From Pseudanabaena sp. PCC 7367 (GTDB lineage: Bacteria; Cyanobacteriota; Cyanobacteriia; Pseudanabaenales; Pseudanabaenaceae): DNA of 64,000 bases. The DNA lies in assembly GCF_000317065.1 (NCBI RefSeq), contig NC_019701.1, positions 1,240,001 through 1,304,000 on the forward strand, written 5' to 3'. The position numbers and the translations under genes were made by a program. The notes under the pieces were generated by a model. It was not told the origin of the DNA, did no database searches, and saw only the letters and a list, made by a program, of their open reading frames with translations. Below, in pieces: positions 38,085 to 45,781 of this stretch. Every line of letters begins with the position of its first letter. Positions within the stretch are counted from its first letter, which is position 1.

Positions 38085-38265
38085 TCCAAGCAAACGTCTA
38101 TTGCCCTGGTGCTGAGAGTCGATCGCTGATCGGGTTAAACCGTTTAAATCAAAACCTACTCAAAGCAAATCTCTTTTACAGTTGCGGGACAGCGTTGGAC
38201 TTGCACCAAACTTTCCCCGTTTCCTTTGATGGCTGTTCCCCATCAAAACCGCTCCAGGTTGAAGA
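38085..38265 (-). promoter_or_regulatory. Cobalamin riboswitch upstream of cobW
   Basis: On the minus strand the conserved core appears in order: GGGGAA, GGTGCAAGTCC (38207-38197), then GCTGTCCCGCAACTGTAA (38193-38176), and finally AGCACCAGGGCAA (38113-38101), which corresponds to the B12 box region. These are the hallmarks of the cobalamin riboswitch. It lies about 200 bases upstream of the cobW start, leaving room for an expression platform, which I could not resolve. High cobalamin would be expected to switch cobW off. Confidence 0.92.
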
Positions 38266-38439
38266 TCATAGCATTGGCGATCGGCAATCGGTCTGTTTTG
38301 TTACTTTTCTTGGCGATCTAATCTAAATTGCCACAATTGCCGAATTAGGCATTACTATTTCTCAAAATAGAGCACCTCAGCGTTACAGCAATGAGCTTTA
38401 ATATAGATTGAAGTGCTCCAATTCGTTAAGGAAGCGGCG

Positions 38440-40782
38440 ATGAAGTTTGCACGTCGGCAGTTTTTGCAGAGCATTTTTGCTAGTTGGCTAGGCTGGCAAT
38501 TTGGGGCTCAATATGGTGATGGTCAATTCGATCATCTGGCTTGGGCAGCGGATCGCTATGCCCTGAATTTGGCACGGCCAACCAAACGTAAGCTAGCGCT
38601 CTTGATTGGGATTAATCAATACAACGCCAAAAATACCTGGTTGCCGTTGAATGGCTGCGTCACTGATGTGGATTTGCAGCGCGAATTATTAATTCATCGG
38701 TTTGGGTTTAATCCTGCGGATATTGTCACTTTAATTGATGGTGAGGCCACCGGAGCCGCGATCGCCGAAGCATTTGAAGCACACCTGATCGCCCAGGCTA
38801 AACGTGGTGATGTGGTGGTAGTTCACTTCAGTGGGCATGGCTCCCGTTTGGGCGGCCAAAATACAATCTTGCCAGTGAACAGCACCCTACCCAAATCGGA
38901 CAGTAGTGAAGCGGCGGACATCTCGATCGAGACCTTGTCCCTGTGGCTGCGCTCGATCGCCACCGAGAATGTAACGGTAATTATGGATGCGGGTTTCCAT
39001 AATCCCGGTAGCGCCACGGTGGGCAACTATCGGATTCGGGCACGCCCCAGCCCCACCCAATGGCAAGCAAATGGTCAGGATCAAAAACTGCAAGAACGAT
39101 TGCGGGATAAGTTACAGCAAGTGGCGATCGCGGCCATGATTACTGACCAGGCCGATCAGCTAGGTGAAAATAAAAGCAAAAATAAAAGTAAAAATAAAAA
39201 TCAAGACTTAAATCAACCTAGCCCCAAGGCAACCCAAAAGCTCAAACTACCGCCCATTCCGGGCATTGTGCTATATGCCGCCCAGCAGGATCAACTCTGT
39301 GCTGATGCACTCTGGCAGGGTTTTAGCAGTGGTATTTTCACCTATGCCCTCACCCAACAATTGTGGCAGATGACCCCAGCCACTTCGCTCAAAATTGTGT
39401 TGGCCAATGTGGTGAGTACCCTGGAGCAAAAAGCCTTCCAACCTGGGGAGATTGTGCTCGAAAAACAAATTGATACCCACCTGGAAGGTAAAAAGAGCTT
39501 ACAAAAGTCACTGCCTACCTATTTGGGGGGTAATAGCGATCTGCTCCGCCGTCCTAGCAATCAGGCTGGCAATAGTATGCAGGGCGCAGATGGCGTGGTT
39601 CGGAGCGTGGTTTCTAGCCATAAATCCGGTGAAATCTGGTTGGCAGGATTGCCGATCGCCGCGATCGGTAACTATGGCGTTGGCTCAGTTTTGGCCGCAA
39701 CCGCAATTCCCACTGCGAATCCGATTCAAATTATTGGCAAGGACAAACAGGCTGATCTGGTGCAGGTGAAATCCTTAAGTGGCTTGAGCGCCAGGGTAGA
39801 GCTACTTGATAGCAACAAAAAGCTCCAGGCGGGACAACTATTGCAAGAGGAAATCAGAGCGCTGCCCCGCAGCCAGAAACTAACAATTGCGATCGATGCG
39901 CAGCTAAATAAAATCGAGCGGATTGATGCCACCAGCGCGATCTCAGCCCTGCCCAACATGAGCAGTAGTCTGGCCACGGAACAGTTTGCCGATTGTTTAT
40001 TTGGGGCGCAGGCAGACAGCTATGGCCTCTTTACACCAGGGTTACAGCCGATTATGGGCACCTTTGGCACCGTAGATGAATCGGTGGGGGCGGCGATCCG
40101 ACGCTTGCAAGAGCATCTAGAAGGATTACTGGCGATCAAGCTATTACGAATGACTGCCAATCAGGGGTCGTCTTCATTGGGCTTGAAAATGACAATGCAG
40201 GCGATCAAGGGCAAAGATACAAAGCCAACCACGCTGGTTTCTCGCACACCTGGTCGCTACCAAAAGGGGAATTCCAGCTCGATCGATAGTATCAGTAAGC
40301 CCCTGGCGGTGGGCGATCGGTTGGCCTGTCATTTAAAAAATCTCACCGATGACACCCTCTATGTGCGGATCTTTTGTTTCGATCCCCGCGCCAAGGTACT
40401 GACCCATAGCTTTGTGAGTAGCCCCTACGCCAGTGATAGTGTTCTGGCGGCTGGCTCGACCCTGGTGATTCCACAGCCGCAAGCGCCGTTCAATTGGTTG
40501 GTTTCTGCGCCGAAGGGGTTGATGGATGTGATGGTTGTGGCAAGTCGATCGCCCCTGACTGAAACTACTGATCTATTGGAAAAATCCCTGCGCCAGGCCA
40601 CCTCACCCACAGGAATGCTGGCGATCCCTGCGCCTTTGGATGTGGCTCAGGCGGTGCTGAGGGATTTGCAAGTGGCTAGTTTGCCTGCGCTAGAGGCGGT
40701 GGGAATCAGTGAAAGCGATGATCTATGGCAGCTCTGTGTGCATGATTGGGTGACGCTGGGTTTTTCCTATCATGTGGCTTAG
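38440..40782 (+). CDS. Tat-exported caspase-fold protein (orthocaspase-like, catalytic Cys lost) with DUF4384
   Basis: A 780-residue protein. The twin-arginine motif ARRQFLQSIF near the start suggests Tat export. A caspase p20-like domain follows at about 50-220, beginning KLALLIGINQYNAKNTWLPLNGC. The catalytic His is present at residue 133 in FSGHGSR. The second catalytic motif, normally DxCHSG, reads IMDAGFHNPG at about 181-190, so the Cys is absent. The long middle region has no recognised domain; a C-terminal DUF4384-like beta domain begins around LACHLKNLTDDTLYVRIFCFD. Such cyanobacterial proteins are known as pseudo-orthocaspases and may be non-proteolytic scaffolds. The ATG at 38440 with AAGGA upstream is preferred to an earlier in-frame start. 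Confidence 0.88.
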   Translation: MKFARRQFLQSIFASWLGWQFGAQYGDGQFDHLAWAADRYALNLARPTKRKLALLIGINQYNAKNTWLPLNGCVTDVDLQRELLIHRFGFNPADIVTLIDGEATGAAIAEAFEAHLIAQAKRGDVVVVHFSGHGSRLGGQNTILPVNSTLPKSDSSEAADISIETLSLWLRSIATENVTVIMDAGFHNPGSATVGNYRIRARPSPTQWQANGQDQKLQERLRDKLQQVAIAAMITDQADQLGENKSKNKSKNKNQDLNQPSPKATQKLKLPPIPGIVLYAAQQDQLCADALWQGFSSGIFTYALTQQLWQMTPATSLKIVLANVVSTLEQKAFQPGEIVLEKQIDTHLEGKKSLQKSLPTYLGGNSDLLRRPSNQAGNSMQGADGVVRSVVSSHKSGEIWLAGLPIAAIGNYGVGSVLAATAIPTANPIQIIGKDKQADLVQVKSLSGLSARVELLDSNKKLQAGQLLQEEIRALPRSQKLTIAIDAQLNKIERIDATSAISALPNMSSSLATEQFADCLFGAQADSYGLFTPGLQPIMGTFGTVDESVGAAIRRLQEHLEGLLAIKLLRMTANQGSSSLGLKMTMQAIKGKDTKPTTLVSRTPGRYQKGNSSSIDSISKPLAVGDRLACHLKNLTDDTLYVRIFCFDPRAKVLTHSFVSSPYASDSVLAAGSTLVIPQPQAPFNWLVSAPKGLMDVMVVASRSPLTETTDLLEKSLRQATSPTGMLAIPAPLDVAQAVLRDLQVASLPALEAVGISESDDLWQLCVHDWVTLGFSYHVA

Positions 40783-40872
40783 GTTTGGTGGGGAAGATTT
40801 AGAGAAATGCGATCGTAGCTTAATTTAGGCTATATTTTAGCTAGCTGCTTTTAATCGCTAAATTCAAGAAAA

Positions 40873-41448
40873 ATGTCTGATAAGCCACTAACCAGAACGC
40901 TAACAATATTTTTTGGCATTTTACTAGCGCCACTTGTTGCAAACGTTCTATTTGGTTTTGCTCGATCTTACTGGCGGCATTCACGTATACCTGGTTCAGT
41001 GACAACCGAACTACCAAGCACCCTTAACCCCAATAGTTTTCTGAGTTGGTGCAACCATAGACAAGAATTGAGCAGCGAAGCTCAGATTACAATCAAGGTG
41101 ATCTTAGACGAAGCAGGAACTGATAATTGCTGGTCTGCAAGTCAAAAACTAGCTACGATGTCTGGACTAACAATAGCTAGCACCTCCAGTTGTCCTGAGT
41201 GGCTATCCGAATGCACCGGCCCATGTAATGAATATCGGATTTATGACCTCAGACCCTTGGCATCATTAACGCACTTCACTAGGCTGACATTAAGCAACCA
41301 GAATCTAGATGATATTTCGCCCCTAGCAAAAATGACTAATCTAGAAAAGCTAACCATATGGGTGAGGGATACAGATACGGATGTCTCTGCTTTAGAATCC
41401 CTGGAGAATCTAGAACAGGTAGCCGTTTATCATCAGCGTAAAGCATAA
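40873..41448 (+). CDS. Membrane-anchored leucine-rich-repeat protein
   Basis: A 191-residue protein. An uncleaved signal-anchor helix lies at about residues 7-29 (LTIFFGILLAPLVANVLFG). Four Cys residues (in WCNHRQ, DNCW, SSCPEWLSEC and GPCNE) suggest disulfides in an extracytoplasmic segment. The C-terminal 65 residues carry internalin-like leucine-rich repeats (LASLTHFTRLTLSNQNLDDI, LAKMTNLEKLTIWV). Function unknown. It follows the caspase-fold gene by 90 bases in the same direction and could be cotranscribed. Confidence 0.75.
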   Translation: MSDKPLTRTLTIFFGILLAPLVANVLFGFARSYWRHSRIPGSVTTELPSTLNPNSFLSWCNHRQELSSEAQITIKVILDEAGTDNCWSASQKLATMSGLTIASTSSCPEWLSECTGPCNEYRIYDLRPLASLTHFTRLTLSNQNLDDISPLAKMTNLEKLTIWVRDTDTDVSALESLENLEQVAVYHQRKA

Positions 41449-41480
41449 GGCATGATGATGCATGATCGAGTTTTGAAGTA

Positions 41481-41735
41481 ATGGCAAAAAAACAAAAATA
41501 CCCTCACCTAGTTGGCTCCAAATGGACAGCCAAACAAAAAACCTTCGGTTGGCGGCATTTTGTGGTCACCAATCGCCAGAATTTGGGTCAGCTTGTTTTT
41601 GCGGAACTGCGGGCAGCCTGCGATGATTCGGTACGATTCTGGGTCAATGCCAAAGGCTTGAAGCGTCGATCGCTGTGGCAACCGGGCTGGCAGACCCTTC
41701 AGGAACAACAAGGCCAGATCGATCTTTCGCCTTAA
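41481..41735 (+). CDS. TIGR02450-family tryptophan-rich small protein
   Basis: An 84-residue basic protein of the TIGR02450 family: KYPHLVGSKWTAKQKTFGWRHF, then RFWVNAKGLKRRSLWQPGWQTL. The family is small, Trp-rich and without known function. Coding density and family match make it a real gene. It follows the LRR gene after 32 bases. Confidence 0.85.
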   Translation: MAKKQKYPHLVGSKWTAKQKTFGWRHFVVTNRQNLGQLVFAELRAACDDSVRFWVNAKGLKRRSLWQPGWQTLQEQQGQIDLSP

Positions 41736-42166
41736 AATAAAAAATACGCCTCTGTATCAAGATTAAGGCGATCGGATTTTATGGACTTTATGCCACTCCT
41801 GTCATCGATCGATAACTTGAAAATCATACTTTGACCCTAGCGATATAATGTTTAACTAAGTTTGCGTTTGAGCAGAACTCAAGCAAAAGCGATCGCAGCT
41901 TCTCCCAGTTTTTGCCCCGCACACCAAGCAGGCAGACAGCTATGGGAACAAATTCCGATTAGTGCCTATCCTTATTAAAGGATCAGCATTTAAGTTTAAG
42001 CTACTTAAACCAAGCGTTTGATCGTGGGAGCGATATGAATATTGGCGATCGAGCTAGTTTGATCAATTAGTTGCTGATTGCTAAAAGATAAAAAAGTAAT
42101 CGTTAGCAAACCCTGTTTCATCCAATTCAAGGCTACTCTAACTAGAGTTTTTAGCATTTTTTGCCC
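41736..42166. other. Spacer upstream of the FHA-PBP1 gene
   Basis: 431 bases without a recognisable gene. A minus-strand ORF here overlaps the FHA-PBP1 start and is a shadow. Confidence 0.4.
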
Positions 42167-44467
42167 ATGCCCGACCCCAGCAAATCCAAGCTGTTTAAAC
42201 AAATCAGCACCAAGGTAGGCACCCAGGTAAGCAAGGTATCGCAGCAGGCAACCAGGGTAGTGATGAATCTGCCGTTGGTGAGTCGGCTTGGCAAAATCAG
42301 TCAAACCTTAGCACTCAAACCAAAAGCCAGAGTGCCAAAATTGCTGATCCAAACTGCCGATGATCCCAAGCCGCACAGCTATAACCTGGTGGGCGATCGC
42401 TACATCATTGGCCGCAGCAGCAGCAGATCAGACATTGTGGTCAAAACGCCGCTGGTCAGCCAGGTACATGCCAAACTGGTACGTGATAGCAGCCAGAAAA
42501 AAGCCAAATTTGTAATCAAAGACCAGGGCTCCACCAATGGCATCTATCGCAAACGCCAACGGTTGAAATCAGCACCGCTCAAGCATAATACCGTGGTTTC
42601 ATTGGGGCCACCGGAACTCAAAGCCGCCGTCACAGTACGCTACATCGATCCGCCACCCTGGTATATGCGGGCATTGCTTTATAGCGGTTATGGTGTGGCT
42701 GGCATGATCGGTTTGGTGGTGGCAGCCATGGCGATCGAATTACAGCAAGTACCTGCACTCAAACCCCTGCCTGTCTCTCAACAAGGCCCCGTGGAAGTGC
42801 TAGCAGGCGACAATACTACTACCCTTGGCCCTGCCCAAACAATCCGGCATACCGAGCTAAGGGAATTAGAAGACTTTGGCGAGTTCGTGCCCCAGGCGAT
42901 CATTGCCTCAGAAGACAGCTCCTTTTATCTCAACCCTGGCATTGACCCGGTGGGGATTGCTCGCGCCGTAGTAACTAATGTGCAATCGGGAGAACTGCGC
43001 GAGGGGGGCAGCACGATCACCCAGCAGTTAGCCCGTAATCTACTGGGGCGCACCTATGTGGGGCGGGATGATTCCTTGGGTCGGAAATGGCGGGAGGCGG
43101 CGGCGGCGATCAAGCTGACCTTTACCTATCCCAAAGATGAAATTCTGACTATTTACCTCAATCGCATCTATATGGGCAATGGTGCCTATGGATTGCAAGA
43201 TGCGGCACTATTGTATTTTGGTAAACCTGCTAAGGATTTGACCCTTTCTGAAGCAGCTACCCTGGCTGGATTGGTGCCTGCACCGGAAGCAATTAATCCT
43301 TTCTATGATAAGGATCTTTCGCTGGCATACCGCGATCGCGTCCTCAGTCGGATGGTGGAACTGGGCATGATCGAAGCAGAAGAGGCAGAGCGAGCCAGGC
43401 GATCGATTCTACGCCTCAATGAAGCGGCCAGGCAAGATATCCAAAGTGCGATCGCGCCCTATTACTACAGCTACGTATTTGAGGAAATGGAGGAAATTCT
43501 GGGCGATGATTTTGCCTTTGAGGGCAATTTAATTGTGGAAACCAGCCTGGATTTAAACATGCAAAGGCAGGCGATCGCCGCACTTCAACGGTCAGTTAAT
43601 GGTAACGGGGCATCGTTTGGCTATTCCCAGGGGGCGATCGTCACCACTGACACCGGCGATGGTTCGATCCTGGCGCTGGTGGGTGGGGTTGATTATGAAC
43701 AAAGCCAGTTTAATCGAGTCTCTCAATCGCTACGTCAGCCTGGTTCTACGTTCAAGCTGTTTAGTTATGCGGCGGCGATCGATCGCGGCATCAACCCATC
43801 CCGCACTTTTTCCTGTAATCCTGGTTTTGGTCTGGGTGGGTGCAGTAATGGTGGCAGTGGCAACATTAATATGTATGATGGCTTCGCCTTTTCTGAGAAC
43901 GTGGTAGCGGTGCGGGTAGCTGAGGCAGCGGGTTTTAATAATGTAATCCGGACAGCACGCAATCTGGGAATTGAATCGGCGGAGCTAGAACCAAATACTA
44001 ATGTGGTTTTGGGCGGATTTGAGGTGAATATGCTGGAGATGGCCGCAGCCTATGGGGCGATCGCCAATCGCGGCCAGTATATTAAACCCCACGCAATCAG
44101 ACGCATTCTGGATGGCAAGGACTGCGAAGATTATCAAAACTACACCACCTGTCGGGTCATTTTTGATGCGGCGATCGACTTGGAACCCCGGCAGGCGATC
44201 GATCCAGGCGTAGCAGACACCATGGCTAGTATGATGCGCGGCGTGGTGCAATATGGCACGGGGCGATCGGCAGCAATCCCTCAAGCAGGGGTGATCGGCA
44301 AGACGGGCACCACCGACAGTAGCCGCGATCTCTGGTTCATTGGCATTGCACCGCAACGGCAAACCCTGACGGCGGTTTGGCTAGGCAATGACGAGGGAGT
44401 AACCAATGGGTCTAGTTCGTTGGCGGCGAGTTTATGGGGTGATTATATGGCGCAAGCTTTACCGTAA
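42167..44467 (+). CDS. FHA-domain class A penicillin-binding protein (PBP1)
   Basis: A 766-residue bifunctional peptidoglycan synthase. The N-terminal 180 residues are cytoplasmic and carry an FHA phospho-threonine-binding domain at about 60-145 (YIIGRSSSRSDIVVKTPLVSQVHAKL, KDQGSTNGIY). A membrane helix follows at about 170-190 (ALLYSGYGVAGMIGLVVAAMAI). The transglycosylase domain has EDSSFYLNPGIDPVGIARA and GGSTITQQLARN; the transpeptidase domain has the active-site QPGSTFKLFSYA, SEN in FAFSENVVAV, and KTGTTDSSRD. The ATG at 42167 is preferred over TTG at 42161. The FHA domain suggests control by a Ser/Thr kinase. Confidence 0.95.
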   Translation: MPDPSKSKLFKQISTKVGTQVSKVSQQATRVVMNLPLVSRLGKISQTLALKPKARVPKLLIQTADDPKPHSYNLVGDRYIIGRSSSRSDIVVKTPLVSQVHAKLVRDSSQKKAKFVIKDQGSTNGIYRKRQRLKSAPLKHNTVVSLGPPELKAAVTVRYIDPPPWYMRALLYSGYGVAGMIGLVVAAMAIELQQVPALKPLPVSQQGPVEVLAGDNTTTLGPAQTIRHTELRELEDFGEFVPQAIIASEDSSFYLNPGIDPVGIARAVVTNVQSGELREGGSTITQQLARNLLGRTYVGRDDSLGRKWREAAAAIKLTFTYPKDEILTIYLNRIYMGNGAYGLQDAALLYFGKPAKDLTLSEAATLAGLVPAPEAINPFYDKDLSLAYRDRVLSRMVELGMIEAEEAERARRSILRLNEAARQDIQSAIAPYYYSYVFEEMEEILGDDFAFEGNLIVETSLDLNMQRQAIAALQRSVNGNGASFGYSQGAIVTTDTGDGSILALVGGVDYEQSQFNRVSQSLRQPGSTFKLFSYAAAIDRGINPSRTFSCNPGFGLGGCSNGGSGNINMYDGFAFSENVVAVRVAEAAGFNNVIRTARNLGIESAELEPNTNVVLGGFEVNMLEMAAAYGAIANRGQYIKPHAIRRILDGKDCEDYQNYTTCRVIFDAAIDLEPRQAIDPGVADTMASMMRGVVQYGTGRSAAIPQAGVIGKTGTTDSSRDLWFIGIAPQRQTLTAVWLGNDEGVTNGSSSLAASLWGDYMAQALP

Positions 44468-44490
44468 TTGATTTTAATATTGAGACCTTG

Positions 44491-45654
44491 CTAGATTTTA
44501 TCTTTGCCGGAAGGTATGGCACCCTGCGTAGGACGATAAAACGACTTATTATAATACAGTAAATTTGCCCCATTTTTCTCTAAATTTTCTAGAGAATCAA
44601 TGTATTGCTTAGTAGATACAATAGAATTATCAATCCTTGTTGAAAATTCAGCTAGTTCCACTCCAACTGCATGTAGCTCACCAGCCTTGAATTTATTGGA
44701 CTCATTAAAGTAGGATATATTCTTCAAATCATTCCATATGTTTTCTGCTTTCTGTAGCTCTGTCTTTAAATCCTTGGATTGGCGAGAAAGATTTTTTTTC
44801 GTATATGTAAGCAAGGAAAGATCAAACATATATCCTAGCTGAATTTCTAGTGCAATCCCTAGGCAATAGCACTGCCAAGAGGCAACTGCACGATTAGTAT
44901 GCCGTCTTGTCTCCTCAATACTATCAGCAACCTTGCCAACGTTGTCCCTTATCTTCTTTTTGCTTTTAACAAAATCAATTGATTGCGTTATGTCACTAAG
45001 TTCATTCTGTATGTTGTATGTCCAAAGCTTTAAGCTTGCTAAAGATTCGGTATTAACCTTTTGGAGGTTAGTTAGCGTCGCAATACGCATCTCTGAATTT
45101 TCGCGCAATGCCCTGAAGTTATCACTGACATAACGTAGAAATTCAATTCTTGCACGTAAATCGCTTTCTTCACGGGCTACTAAAAAAAATAAAATTTTCT
45201 GTAGCTGTTCAAATATGGCACGAGTGTTTCTTTCAATATGGGAGAGAAAAAACTGTCCGGTTAAGAATGCCAAAATTGTCCAGACAACTAATGGCGCAAC
45301 AAAACCAGTCATGCTTGCTAAGCCTGCGGTTGCAACAATTCCCCCGCTAGAGCCAACAACAGATGTTGTTAGTAAACCACTCATAGCAGGGTCTTTTACC
45401 AGATGCATAAGATTACCAAGAACTCCGGCAGGCATAATGATTCTGAAACTTTGGCTTAAAGCAAATGCTGAGGCAACTGAAGGTATTGTGCCAAGAATTC
45501 GATTCAAACTATCATCTGAAGGTATTTTTTCCATATTAAGACGGCTTATGAGACCGTCAGGATCAGCTTCAGGAGTGAGCTTCATCAAAACCTTATCGCC
45601 TTTCGGATTTTTCAGCTCAATTGGTAGTTGGATAGAATCGTTATTTTCTTCCAC
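44491..45654 (-). CDS. Unknown AT-rich membrane protein with coiled-coil
   Basis: A 387-residue protein with no recognisable domain. Residues 1-60 are polar (a few ELKNPKGD/LTPEADPDG motifs). A hydrophobic block at about 98-140 (GLLTTSVVGSSGG, VAPLVVWTILAFLTGQFFL) spans one or two membrane helices. The rest is charged and helical, with likely coiled-coils (LYN-, QKVNTESLASLKLW, LSRQSKDLKTELQKAENIWNDLKN). It starts at GTG and is clearly more AT-rich than the flanking genes, with more AAA/AGA codons, which suggests foreign origin. It lies convergent to PBP1 and upstream of nothing on its strand. Function unknown. Confidence 0.7.
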   Translation of the reverse strand: MEENNDSIQLPIELKNPKGDKVLMKLTPEADPDGLISRLNMEKIPSDDSLNRILGTIPSVASAFALSQSFRIIMPAGVLGNLMHLVKDPAMSGLLTTSVVGSSGGIVATAGLASMTGFVAPLVVWTILAFLTGQFFLSHIERNTRAIFEQLQKILFFLVAREESDLRARIEFLRYVSDNFRALRENSEMRIATLTNLQKVNTESLASLKLWTYNIQNELSDITQSIDFVKSKKKIRDNVGKVADSIEETRRHTNRAVASWQCYCLGIALEIQLGYMFDLSLLTYTKKNLSRQSKDLKTELQKAENIWNDLKNISYFNESNKFKAGELHAVGVELAEFSTRIDNSIVSTKQYIDSLENLEKNGANLLYYNKSFYRPTQGAIPSGKDKI

Positions 45655-45685
45655 TTCATTTCCCAGTTTGATATAGTCGAGACAA

Positions 45686-45715
45686 ATAAACCTGCAATTA
45701 ATTTTACAGGTTTAT
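45686..45715. repeat. Perfect 9-base-pair inverted repeat between two minus-strand genes
   Basis: ATAAACCTG at 45686-45694 and its exact complement CAGGTTTAT at 45707-45715 flank a 12-base loop. The hairpin lies in the 127-base gap between metH, which ends at 45782 on the minus strand, and the unknown gene. On minus it is followed by TTTG, so it may be a weak terminator of metH. Confidence 0.6.
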
Positions 45716-45781
45716 GGCTAAGAAAGAGTAAAATTCAGTATTTTTAACTGCTTAGATATTGGCAAGGGAAAACCAATATGG

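Noticed and set aside
38054-38326. Plus-strand ORF of 90 codons
   Set aside because: It lies across the cobalamin riboswitch on the opposite strand, and its peptide has no domain.
45215-45676. Plus-strand ORF of 153 codons
   Set aside because: It is the antisense of the unknown 387-residue gene; the minus-strand frame is longer and has coherent membrane and coiled-coil segments.
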